Assembly: GCA_025765615.1 (NCBI GenBank)
Contig: JAIVFJ010000061.1
Location: forward strand, 62,001 to 126,000
DNA: 64,000 bases
Reading direction: 5' to 3'
Source: Zopfochytrium polystomum
Taxonomy: Eukaryota > Chytridiomycota > Chytridiomycetes > Chytridiales > Chytridiaceae
The position numbers and the translations under genes are program-made. Shown here piece by piece: positions 1 to 11,103 of the stretch (within the stretch, counting starts at the first letter, position 1; each line of letters begins with the position of its first letter). A model generated the notes under the pieces. It did not search any database. It was not told the DNA's origin and saw only the letters and a list, made by a program, of their open reading frames with translations.

Positions 1-557
1 GCATCTGTGGACACCTCATTTGTTTGAATCCGTTCACTGATCAGCTAACGCCAATCTGCCATGGAACAAAACTTCAGAAAAAGATGGCTGATGAAAACAC
101 ACCCCCAGCTACACCAAAACTGGCAAAGAAGCCCGGAAGAAACACAAAGGCATATTGGGAGACCCATTTAATCAACTCTGGACACTCCAAGAAATCGCTG
201 GCTGGTCTTACTTTGAAAGAATTGAAATCTCAGGCTGGTGATATCTGTTCTTAATCCAAAAACTTGCAACTGACAAAATCTAGGTGATCGTGCGGCTCAA
301 AGTGGCTCTCTTATGCACCTTCAAGCAGGAACAGATATTTATAACATACGCAGAGAGCCCACACAAACCTTTGGTGCTGGATGTGGAAGTTTGGAGCCCT
401 CCACACTGTCTGGTGCTCATGAAAATTTGGATGCTTCTGGATCTGCTGCAAGTGCTGAAAACAGAACTTTGATGCGTGGACAAGTGGTTGCTTTTCCATT
501 GGAATCTGCTGTTGGGGAGGTGATGGGTTCTGCTGAAAGTGACAGATTTCTTCAGCA

Positions 558-2348
558 TTGATTCATCCGGCAAATTCTGAGGCACAAGTTGGCTCCACTG
601 GTGCTTCTTGCTCTGGAAGTGCTCTCTTGGCTGATGAGAGCTCTGATGGACCTCATCCTCTTGAGATGATTGATGACATTGTGATTGTCAACGCTGAGCA
701 GTTTGAAAGAGACATAGGTGTGCTCCTTGCAGAGGGTGAGCAGTCTACAACCAACCCAGCTGAGTGGGTTGAATCGGTGACAAAAGCACAGACATTGCAT
801 CCATGCTGTCATCCACATGAGACTGGAACACTGTCAAAAACTGTTCAGATCTCAGCCAAACAAGCTGCACAGTTTACTCCAAAGGATGCATTTGATTTTG
901 TTTGGAACGAAGAAGTTCAGAATTTGATTGTACTTCATACAAACATGAACTGCATCACCCAAAGAATGGAATGTCTGAAGAGAAAGGAGAATGAGCTTTG
1001 GATTGTGCTCAACTGTCTGCAGAAGAAGCACCCATCCTCTTCTCAATCGAAATACCAGAGAAATTTCAGGCATCTCCAAATCTCGTTTCAAGGCCATTCT
1101 GCGGTACTTGCACTTCTGTGATGAGAGCAAATATCCAGCCTCTCCCACCCGCAGCAAGACCTACAAAGTGGATGAGGTTCTCGATGCTGTTGGGAAGAGT
1201 TTTCAAAGTCTCTATGAACTTGGCCCAAATGTTTCTATTGATGAGATTATGATCTCGTTCAAGGGACGTCTTGGAATCAAGCAGTACTCTCCAAATAAGC
1301 CAGTCAAGTGGGGCATCAAGATTTGGGCCTTGGCTGATCCGGAAAGTGGATACATTTACAAATTTGAGGTTAATTCTGGAAAGACTTTGGATGCAGGCTC
1401 CCAGTCAGGAGGGGTTAGTGCTGGAGGACTTGGAGGAAACATCATCCTGCGACTGATGGCTGGACCGGGGAGTTTATCAAACAGTTCATGCAGACAATTA
1501 CTTTACAAGCATTGAGCTTGCAAAAGAGTTGCTTGATCGGAAAACCTATTTGCGTGGAACAACTCAAATTCATTGAAAAAGCTTTCCTGATAGGGCAAAA
1601 GTTGCAAAAAATGCAAAGCAGGGAACTCACCAATGGGGATTCTTCCATATGGTGATGCTCTTATCACTGCGATTGGATTCTCTGATAAGAAGGTCTTCCA
1701 CATGATCTCCACCTGTGATAGTCACAATCTCTCCTCAGTTGTTCGATGGAATGAAGAGACAAAGGCAAAAGACTCAGAGGCGTTTGTCCCAAAAGCCTCA
1801 CTGTTGTATAACAAGTTCATGGGTGGTGTGGACAGAGCTGATCAGATGATTGCAACCTGCAGTGTTGCTCATAAAACAAATACGTGGTACCACAGGCTTT
1901 TTTACTTTGCATTGGATGCCTGTCTGGTCAATGCACGTGTTGTTTACCAAAGGTGCAGAAATCTGCTGGGCTGTCAGGTGACATTTCCAAAAAGGATTTT
2001 CGTCTTCAGCTTGCATTGCAACTGTTTGGAAGGGACCAGTCTGCTGTGAATGCTCAAGTAGCTACTGGTGGTATTGGTGCACTGGCCCCTTGTACCACAC
2101 AGGCTCAAGCAGGCAAAATCACCCTGGGCTATCACATTCCAGTTCACTACTATGGGCGTGAATTTTATCCATTTACATTGGAGGATGCACCTCCTGGAAC
2201 ATTGTTGGAGCGTGTTCGATGCCAAGGTTGCCCTGCAAATCCAGGACAAAGGACTTCAACTATCTGTGCACAATCCCGCATCGGATTTTGTGTTGGAAAG
2301 TGTTTCTCTGATCATATTTTTGGCAGCGGAACTTTTGATATGATCTAA
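558..2348 (+). pseudogene. Degenerate piggyBac transposase (DDE_Tnp_1_7 type)
   Basis: Several overlapping reading frames together spell a piggyBac transposase, so this is a broken copy. The frame at about 1060-1470 carries the family block LRYLHFCDE, then the first catalytic Asp region NVSIDEIMISFKGR and the block PNKPVKWGIK. The frame then shifts by one near 1465-1472 into HADNYFTSIELAKELL (second Asp), meets a TGA stop at 1574-1576, and shifts again near 1630 into a segment ending in KFMGGVDRADQM (third Asp). A last shift near 1960-2000 leads to the Cys-rich tail (RVRCQGCP, RTSTIC, CFSDH) typical of the C-terminal zinc-binding domain. At least three frameshifts plus a stop exclude a functional protein. 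The reading frames at 24-554 may be its N-terminus, but I see no diagnostic motif there. Terminal repeats were not identified. Confidence 0.85.
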
Positions 2349-3217
2349 AGAAAGGCGTTTGACAATGCTGAGGGGCAACCTGTCAAAAAAGGAAAGTAAA
2401 GGGTATCTTTGTAGCGGTTTTTGCATCCAATTAATTCTTTCAAAATTTTTTGTGGCCAGATTTATCAATAAAAAATTCAAACAAAAAGCAAGATTTTGAA
2501 GCTTAGTCATTTTGCTATGTGCTGTGTAAATTTGGTCTCATTTGGAGAATGCTGGGATTGCTATTCAAATATGGACCAAATCTTCATCAAAACTCAATTA
2601 AAAGAGCAAACAGCCAGCATCATCAGAGAGCCCTTATCCAAAACAGTCTTTGTTACTAAGTTAGTAGTTGTGTATCTTTGTTTTTGCAAGTGTGGTGCAA
2701 GTTGCAAAACATCCAAATGTGTCACATTTCGAAATTCAGTTATCGCTGACCTTTTTTCTTCGTTTTTCAACTTTTGCTCAACAGAATCATCATAGAAAAA
2801 AAAATTGGAGCCATAGTCACTTAAGTCATTTTATTTCATGTCCATTTCCGGAGTAGTACGCAAATTTTGAAAGACTTTGGTGCAGTTTTACATCAGTCCA
2901 CCAATAGGAGAAAAGGCGTGCTGCCATCAGCACAGCTGCAGTTTTGTTGCAATTACTATTTGTCTAGATTGGGTAAAACAAGGTGAAAAGGTACCAACAG
3001 AAAGCCCTTTTAATTCTGAACATGCTGGTTCTGATTTCATCACAAAAGTCGCATCAGTGCAGAAGTTAGGTATGGACAACTTTGAGGGTCATTGTGCCGC
3101 ATGTGGCACGGTGGCACCGACCCTTAAAGGGTTAAAAGAGGCACCAGTTCAAACCCATTCACACTTTCCAAAAAAAAAAGTTGGAACAGTAAAATGTGTG
3201 TAAGGGGCAGCTTCCTC
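2349..3217. other. Spacer between two dead transposons
   Basis: This is AT-rich sequence with no coding exon that I can support. It probably includes the 3' flank of the piggyBac copy and other decayed repeats. Confidence 0.4.
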
Positions 3218-3870
3218 AATATTTGGTAGAACCACTTTTGTTTTTGATAACAGCCTTGATTCTCCTTGGCATACTTTCAACTAAACGTTGAAGGAACAAT
3301 GGGGAGATTTTGCTCCATCCACTTGCAACTGATTTTTTCAATGTTGGACTTGCTGAGGGGCGATCCTTTTGCACTGTTAGTCACGAACCTTGCCCTGTTT
3401 CCAGTTTCAAAAGTTGCCTCATCAGTCCAGATAACTTTGGCCCAATCCTTGACAGTCCAGTCCTTACGCTTGCAAGCAAATGCCAGGCATCTTGCTCGCT
3501 GCTTCAGAAACAAAAAAGCCCTCTTCTTTGAACTTACGGCTGTAAATTCCAATCTGGTGCAAGTACTTCTGAATGGTTCTGGTTGAAACTGGAGAAGATC
3601 GGGCTGAATTCATGATGTTTGAGATGTCCTGTAACAAACGGCGACGATTCTGGAGAGCCTTTTGTTGCCTGAGCCAGATATCGTAGATTGTAGACTGAGA
3701 GCTTAGAAATTCGGCATATCGCGACAACAAATGTCGCCGTCGCGGCGAATTTGAAAATTGTAATGAAGTAATATCCGGCACATTTTGTTCCCGCAAGTTA
3801 CTAGGAAGGGGTTCATGTGGCGAAAGGAGAGCATATGGGCTCCGCTTTCGCGAGTTTCTTCTCCATGAGG
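3218..3870 (-). pseudogene. Internally deleted Tc1/mariner transposase
   Basis: Read on the minus strand, the segment from about 3870 to 3277 encodes a helix-turn-helix-like N-terminal part (STRTIQKYLHQIGIYSRK), then CLAFACKRKDWTVKDW and VIWTDEATFETGN. The last is the first catalytic Asp block of Tc1 transposases (normally followed by E and FE). After a frame change, the piece near 3218-3300 gives SMPRRIKAVIKNKSGSTKY, the characteristic Tc1/mariner C-terminus. The central catalytic part, including the second and third acidic residues (roughly 150 residues), is missing, so the copy cannot encode an active enzyme. The upstream limit is set only by loss of similarity. Confidence 0.75.
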
Positions 3871-4513
3871 AATCGAGGTACGTGTACTTTGTGCTGTGCA
3901 CCCCTTGCTCCCCTTCGCTTCCTTGCTCACACGCACGCTCACTCTTGTCTCTTTCTCTGTCTCTCACTCTCTCCGTCTCTCCTACTTCTCCGCCTCGGTC
4001 TGGACACGTCACAGATCCTCCCGTTACGCTGTTACGATAGCGATCGAGATGATTTGAGGGGGGTGGGGGTTGGGTGGTGTTGAGACAGGGATTGTTGGGC
4101 AGAGAAGTCTCGTTATTACTGGATTCAATCACGCACAGAAACATTGACCCCATGTTCCGGACGCTACGCCCGGTTCTCTCCATTTCCCCCTGCCTCATTC
4201 TACTCTGCGTCGGGTAATCCCAGTGGAACGTGGAGAGGTGGTAGTAAGGAGGGGGCAGGGGGAGGGGGGAAGGAAGGAAAGGCAAACGATTTGTTAAGCT
4301 ACACGGACGCATAGAGGAGTGATTAATTTTTTTGTTGTGGTAGTGGTGGTGGTGGAAGGGGGGAGATGAAATGCTTTTTTTAAAAAAAAAAAATGAAAAA
4401 AAAAAAAAAAACCGGAGCGCACCCACCCTCTCGCTGATACAAAAAGAAAAAAAAAGAAGGGAGGTGGCGGCAGCGAGAAAAGAAGCAAAGAGCCAATCAC
4501 ACTCACTCACCAT

Positions 4514-5152
4514 CGCTCAAATCCCATCCGACCAGCATCGCCTGTCGCAGGCTCCAGTCGGCCATGAACGCGGCGGCGCGGGCGGCGGGGACGGCGCCCG
4601 TCAGCGGCTGGGAAGCAGACGCCGTTGACGACGGCGACGACAACGATGACGGCAAGGACGAGAAGGGCGCGGGTTGCTGCTGTCCACACACACACGTCAC
4701 GCGTTTGGCGAAGCGAGTTTTTTTTTTTTTTGTTTTTTTTAGTTTGGTAGGAAAACGAATGGTTGAGTATGAGCCACGCGCGTTTTGAACTGTGGGGAGC
4801 CGAACATAGCGGGGGAGTGTGTTGCAATCTTCATTTTCTTTGGGGGGGGGTGAAGAAGGCCTCTCACCTGGTGCGGGAGCGAGGATGCGAAGGATGGGAA
4901 GGAGGAGGAGGAAGCGGACGAGGCGAAGGCGGCGGCGGTGGCGCCGACGATCGCGGTGGTCGCAAACACGGTAGGTGGTGTTGGTGGTGGAGGTGGCAGT
5001 GGTCGCACGAACGTTGTCGCAGGGGCGGTGCGTTGGGCGGTGGTGGTTGTAAGAAGGCTACGGGGAACAGACGCCCTGCAGCCGCCGAGAGCGGCCGCTA
5101 CGAGACTGCTGCTGACAAGGACGGAAGCGGCCTTTGACGTAAGGAAGCCCAT
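4514..5152 (-). CDS. Possible small Ser/Ala-rich protein, incomplete model
   Basis: I do not recognise this gene. A minus-strand ATG at 5152 opens a frame with a basic, hydroxylated N-terminus (MGFLTSKAASVLVSSSLVAA) that could be a mitochondrial presequence, then a proline run and a short hydrophobic Ala-rich stretch. A donor (CAG|GTGAGAG) lies near 4868. An acceptor (GTGGACAG|CAG) near 4680 joins in the same frame to a second exon ending at DWSLRQAMLVGWDLSD, followed by a GTGAGT donor near 4513. Any third exon was not found before the Tc1 copy. Splice consensus and frame continuity support it, but there is no family match. It could be chance open sequence in GC-rich DNA. Confidence 0.3.
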
Positions 5153-5309
5153 AGTTTTCTTTTTTTTTCTTCTTTGCCAAACTTCTCAATTTCTCTGTGG
5201 TGGACTCCCATTCGCAGCACGTCAACTCGCGCACAACGAGGTGTGATAGTAATTTCAGAAAGAAGCTTTCCAAAGCTTATGTGTGTGTGTGCGCACGCTT
5301 AACACATTA

Positions 5310-5317
5310 GCGAGCGA

Positions 5318-5351
<34 letters not shown>
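5310..5351. repeat. (GA)n microsatellite
   Basis: Nearly uninterrupted AG/GA dinucleotides in the 5' flank of the doubtful gene on the minus strand. A longer A tract follows at about 5709-5747. Confidence 0.9.
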
Positions 5352-5354
<3 letters not shown>

Positions 5355-5706
5355 TGATATGGCTAACTTTGGCTTCATCGATGGGCTTCCCCGCGGCTAG
5401 CGTAATATTCTGCACGTTCTCGTTCGCCCGTTCCTTTTTGTGTTTTTTTTTATGTTGCTTTGTAGTTATTCCGGGCAAACGACTGGCGTGGGGGAGAAAC
5501 AGGCACAACGAAAAACGAAAACAAAGAGCTTGTGAGAAGTTTGAGAAACAAAAAGAAAAATCAACAATTGAATGAGAGAGGAGGAGGGCGAGGACGAGGA
5601 GAAGAGGACAACAACATGGGATGCCGACGCTGCAGAGAAAGAAACAAAGGAAAGAACAGAAAGAGGGGGCAGGGCGAAAAAAGGACGGCGAAACAAAAGA
5701 GGGGAA

Positions 5707-5708
<2 letters not shown>

Positions 5709-5747
<39 letters not shown>
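5709..5747. repeat. Poly(A) tract of about 39 nt
   Basis: A homopolymer A run in the spacer downstream of the UBAP2-like gene. Runs of this kind recur throughout the window. Confidence 0.9.
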
Positions 5748-5749
<2 letters not shown>

Positions 5750-5985
5750 AAAGAAAAAGGCTGCGAAGGCGTGTGTGTTGCGTCATAAGTCGGCAGGCAA
5801 AACTGGAACAAGCGGCGTGAAAAAAAAAAAATGGTACAGAGAACAAAATGCCGTGAGATACTGTTATGAGCTCCTCCCTCCCCCAACCCAAATAATCATC
5901 ACGCAACCTTCATCGGGGGCGAATATGATTGTCCGTCCCATCCCTCCTCTCCGTCTCGAAAACGCCCTCATCCACTACCGTGGAT

Positions 5986-6600
5986 TCAAGACTGTCCGCC
6001 GCTCCAGTATTGGCCTTGCTGCCGCCCGTACCCCATGTTGGGGTTCTGGTAGCCTTGGTTCATCTGGTAGGGATACCCTTGATATTGTGGGTGCATGCCT
6101 TGAATGTGGTGCTGGTTGTAGTAGGAAGAGCTCAGCCCGGGGTTGTTTGCTGCCACACCGCCGCCGACCGCGGCGCCAACGCCTCCGCCCGTTCCCTGTA
6201 AGCTGCCGGCCGTCGCGCTGCTTGCCTGGGACTGCATCACGCCGAGCGACTGCCCTTGGCCCTGGCTCTGCTGCACAGGGCCGCCTCCACTGCTGCCTTG
6301 GTACTTGCTATGCGATTCGTAACCGCGGGGGCCACGGCCATTCTGATGGAGTGAACGGAAGGAGCGGATAAAGCGTGGTTAAAAACAGGGCCGTTCTTGC
6401 GCCAAAGGACGTCTCCGCACACCTGGACGCTCTGGTTGCCCTTGGGCACGCCCGGGCCTCCATGGTGACCACCAACCTGAGGACCCTGCGAGAGGCCAAA
6501 GGAGGAAAAGCCTTGGGTCTGGGGCTGCCCTTGCTGCTGGTTGCCGGCACCTTGGCCTTGACCTTGCTGCTGCTGTTGTTGCTGCTGCTGCTGTTGCTGT

Positions 6601-6632
<32 letters not shown>

Positions 6633-9418
6633 CTGGAGGCCAAACGAACCAGGGCCGCCGGCGGTGATGCCGGTCTTGTTTCCTGAGCTGTAATCCATCA
6701 CACCGACGCCACCGCCACCGATTCCCATCGCGGCTAGGCCGCTTCCAAGATCATCGTACGACATGCTTTGTTGGTACAGCTGCGGTTGACCACCGTATCC
6801 GTATCCTTGGTGGCCACCAACCATTCCTGAGGAGCCGAGGCCAGCGTTACCTTTAGGAACGCCAGCACCGATGCCAGTGGCCCCGCCAATCGCATTGTTG
6901 CCGGCCCCGGCTCCGGTCGAGCCGAGGCCAACGCCGAGGTTTGGTTGCAATTGCTGCTGGCCTTGCTGACCCTGTTGGCCAGCTGAACCAGCAGAGGCAT
7001 ACGCGGGGTAGAGAGACTTTCCAACAAATGGTTGACCATAGCCGGGTGAGGAGTATCCCATATTCTGATAGTAATATGGATGGTAGAACCCGTACGGAAC
7101 CGCATATCCCTGCTGCTGTGCTGCGACAGGAACAGTTGGCTGTTGGCTCTGCTGGACACCGATGGCCTGTTGAGGAGGAGTCTGGCCGCCCGCTTGTTGG
7201 GCTGGTTGACTCTGTTGGACCGCCTGCGGTGGGTTTGCCTGATGAGGATGTGACTGAATCGTCGTATTTCCGTAGTCTACGCCGTACTTCGGCACAAGAC
7301 CAGCTTGCGACTGGCCAAACTGGGAAGGGTCAGCGCCACCGAAGTAACCCATTCCGCGGACTTGGGCCTGCTGTGGGTCTCCACCGTAGAAGCTGCCGTA
7401 CTCCGAGGGAAGACCTCCCAAGTGACCGACTATCTGAGGCGCCTAAAAGTGCAAAGGATAAACTATCTTTAGCCCGAATACAGCTGGATTCCATTTCCTC
7501 ACTTGAATGACAGGAGGAGCCTGGGGGATCGCTGTCGGTATGCGTTGGTTGACTTGCTGCAGACCAGGGGCCGCCTGCTGGACCGCCGCCGATTGACCCA
7601 GTTGACCAGTCGGGCCTGCCGGTGGTAGTTGCGGAGTGTGCTGCTGCTGCTGAAGCTGCTGCTGCTGGGCCGGCGGCTGAACAGGCCTGGCATTGAAGAA
7701 GTTGAGTACAAGCTTGCGAAATGAAAAATAGATAAAACCTCTGGCTCTGAACAGGTTGCTGCACGGGGCTTGGCGCCGCTGGACTGGCAACGTGCGTCGT
7801 GTTCTGAGACGCAGCAGCGGCAGCAGAAGTCGGGGCCGGTGCTGGGGCTGTTACGGAGGGGGGAACGACACTTTTCTCCTCAGCCTCAACAGCCTGTAAA
7901 CCAAATTGGCCAAATCGAAGAGTTGACTGAATTGGGGTCATTGAAGTTGGCATAATAACGGGTGCGTCCTGATTGAGTTTGCGAACGGCAGGTGTTCGTG
8001 GTTTCTGCTGCAAAAGGCCAGGAGGAGCCGATCCAGAAGTAAACGAAGGCTTTGGCGCGACATCTGCAGCTGCAGGAGGTGCTATTGGGGCTGGAGACGC
8101 TGCGGTTACCTCCTTCAAAGCCGGCTCGGCAGCTTTTGGTGCTGGTATCGGTGATGGTTCTGGCTTCGGCTTTGGCGAAATTGCCGCTGCGATAGGTGGG
8201 GCTGGAGCGGGAACGGGTGAAACCGGTGCAGGAGGTAAGGGCGCAATCTTTGGAGATTCGATACTCTTCTTTGCAGGACTGGGCGACCGTGATGGCGACT
8301 TCTGGCGAGGAGCGGGAGCGGGAGATGGGGCGGCAGCGGGGGCGGCAGCGGGAGAAGAAGCGGGCGCAAGGGCGGCGGCTGGGGCAGGAGTTGCTGTTGG
8401 AGCGGATTCTTTCGACGTTGGTTTCGTTTGGGCAGATTCTTCGGGCTTGGGTGGTTGGGCCACAGGCTTTGGAGGGTCCGGCCTGCACGAATGTTCAGTC
8501 AACCACACTTATGCATCAAGGGCACCCACGTTTTGAATAGCTGAGCCCAGGACGTGGCTGGTTTACTGGCCGGGGTGGAAGGAACACTCGAAGACGCTGG
8601 TGCGGCCTTGGCCTTTGAGTTGAAGGTTGACAAAGCCTTGGTTGCCGAAGATTGGCGAGAGCTCGGTCGAGGGGGTGAGGGTTCTGGCGACTTTGCGGGG
8701 GGCGGGGCAATTGATTCCGCTGCAGGGACTGGATCAGTTGTTGCGGCGGGACTGCCCAACTCGTCGGCAGGAGCTGCATTGGTTTCGGGGGAGCCATCAG
8801 CACCTCCGGTTCCAGACGCAGCAGCCGCCGCCCTGGCTTCGGCCGTTTCAAAACCGTTTTGTGGACGGGGAGGGCGTGGGTACACGTTGGAACCACCGCC
8901 CGTCCGACCGCCACGACCTCCGCGACCACCTCCTCGACCTCCTCTTCCCGCTGTTTGTTACAAGTTCGTGAGACAAGTGTTCAGCAAGGCGATGCAAACA
9001 TACTTCCACGAGCTGGTCGTTCGTACGAATCGCTGTTGAGGCGCTGGGCGCGCGGCTCTCGTAAGGCTGGAGATGCGTCAAACGACGTATTCGAAGGCTT
9101 CGCATCCTTTTTCTTTCCCTTTTTCCCGCTAGTGTTCCACCTGGCCGCAGTTCCTGCATCAAGGCGGGGTCTGTTCAACGCGCTGCAAGGTCAAAAGATA
9201 GGAAGCGAAGAACAATTACCTTCAGAAATTCGAGTGATAGCATCGTCCAGATCGCCTTGTACTTCTTCTAGCGCTGCAATGAGATCCATTTCCGACCATT
9301 CCGGACTAAATAGTTCTGTCAGCCTGGCCAGCTGGGAGGGGTATTGCGTGCTTTGGTCAAAGCCGTCGCCATTCGCGTCATTGAGGCCCCCTTTTCGGTG
9401 AGCCGCTTTCGTTGCCAT
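5986..9418 (-). CDS. CUE-domain, RGG-box, Gln-rich protein of the UBAP2/UBAP2L-DEF1 family
   Basis: My seven-exon model gives 1024 residues: 9418-9220, 9153-9004, 8950-8530, 8482-7739, 7686-7503, 7442-6423, 6342-5986. All junctions are GT-AG and the total is in frame. Residues 20-70 form a CUE/UBA-like ubiquitin-binding helix bundle (SQLARLTELFSPEW, DLDDAITRISEG). The next exon continues with TAARWNTSGKKGKKKD, as in this family. A Gly-Arg RGG box follows, then a long Pro/Ala-rich region. The block DAPVIMPTSMTP with FGQFGL matches the UBAP2L signature. The last third is Gln/Gly/Tyr-rich, with a run of about 25-30 Gln encoded at 6560-6640. Fungal Def1 directs RNA polymerase II degradation after damage; animal UBAP2L acts in RNP granules and polymerase II ubiquitination. 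Which role applies here is not settled by sequence. The Q/Y/G-rich tail is prion-like. Confidence 0.8.
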
Positions 9419-10149
9419 TTCGGTTTCTCTGCGTTTCTTTGTGCTCTGCTCTCGCTGCGCAAAAGATCACAATACGGACCAGTTCTGAGCAGAAAAGAAA
9501 GGTGGGATATCCCTAGGAGTTAGAGCCCGAAAGATCTGGCCATAGGCACAGTCAAAAATACTATCGAGGAGGAGTGGCCGGCGCGAAAGAGGAGTAGGGT
9601 GCGATCCTTGGCCCTCCCGCGCGTTGATGCAAAGGGAGGCCGACGTTCCAATGAAGACAATGAACAGACGACCGGGTGGGATTGAGAGAGATGGTGAGGA
9701 TGATGATGAATGGGGCAGGACATGTTGTTGACTGCGTGTTGCAACCGCTCTACGTCGCTTATTTTCATTCGATCTGACGAGGGCGGCCGTGGATTTGGCT
9801 GTCGCGCGTACTGTTTGTTGTGTTGATGTTGTTGTTGCAGTTGTTGTTCTTGTTGTTGTTATGAGGGGGGAGGGGGGGCAATCCGCACGTACTGATACTG
9901 CTACTGCTACTGCTACTGGCACTGCTACTGCGCGGAGTCATTCGTCGCGGGCTGCTCGCCCCCAGCACCACCACCACAACGAACACCCACGCTGCCCACC
10001 CACCCACCCACCAGTTGCTGTTCTTGGACCAGAGGAAAAAAAAGTGTGACGGCAATGATTGATGCTGATGATGGTGATACAACAGGCCGTCTGTCTATGT
10101 GTCTGTCTGCATGTCTGACTGCCTGTTGTTGTTAGCCCCACCCGTGTTT

Positions 10150-10215
<66 letters not shown>

Positions 10216-11103
10216 CCTCTCTCTCTCCCTATCTCCCTCTCTCTCTCTCTCTGTCTGACTCTTTCGCTCTCTTTCTCTATTGATCAACTGATATCACCTT
10301 CCGGACAAGCCGCAGCACGTGACTCGGAGGATTTTCAGCAACACGTATCCATCCTGCAGACCGCAGCTCTCACGGTCCGTCCCCTCGTCTCGTCGGCCAC
10401 CCTCGACTTGCACACCATGCGCACCTTGTATAGAATCCACTACCCCCTCCCTTCCGCTCCCTTCCCGCGGGAACGAACCTGCCGCCGCCCCGCCGCCCCC
10501 CCCGCCGACAACGTCTCGAACAACCGCTCCTACATCAGTTTGACGCGCAGCACGAAAGGAGCTGGTCAAAGCAAAAACTAGTAGCAGGCAATGGGGTGTC
10601 CCACGTGCATGCAAGTCGCATTCCAGAAAGACAAGACCGCGAGCGGAAATTACCAGGCCAAAGTGCCAGCCATGGGGATCCTGCATCAGCGTGAATGGGA
10701 AATGTAATGCTTTTTCTTGCCCCAAGCAACTCACGATGTATACAAAGTAGTGTACATGTACTTGGGCAGGTCACCAGCTGCCGTTAGCTGCTGGTGCGGT
10801 GGACGGCGCTACCACGGCAAGCACAGTATCTGGGCATCACGCTCTTTCGGCAGGCCGGGGCCGAGTGGCAAAAGCTCGTCTCCGGCACCGTGCGACGATC
10901 GGAACAGTGGGTAAGCCAGAACACGCCGTGCAGTGAAGAAGCAAACAATAGGGCCAGTTTGGACTCAGTCCATATCCAATACCTGCTAAAAACGCGCAAC
11001 GACCAAAACACACGAAATTTTTTTCCCCCTACATTCACCAAACACACACACACAGGGTCGCGTGCTAAATATCGAGACCAACGCCTTCGCCGCCGCTGCC
11101 CAC
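9419..11103. other. Intergenic region with promoters and a CT microsatellite
   Basis: This separates the divergent UBAP2-like (-) and Ala-rich (+) genes and so should hold both promoters. It contains a (CT)n run at about 10151-10260. I see no supported coding exon. A CA-rich stretch ending in CAG at about 11043-11055 could be a splice acceptor for an upstream 5' exon of the plus-strand gene. Confidence 0.5.
10151..10260. repeat. (CT)n microsatellite
   Basis: About 110 nt of CT/TC dinucleotides with few interruptions. Confidence 0.9.

Noticed and set aside
5299..6371. Open frames running through A, T and GA tracts
   Set aside because: Their proteins are mostly Lys or Phe runs and have no family features.
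9183..9190. Acceptor TTGCAG for exon 2 of the UBAP2-like gene
   Set aside because: It breaks the reading frame. The AG ending at 9154 keeps the frame and restores the family sequence ISEGTAARW.
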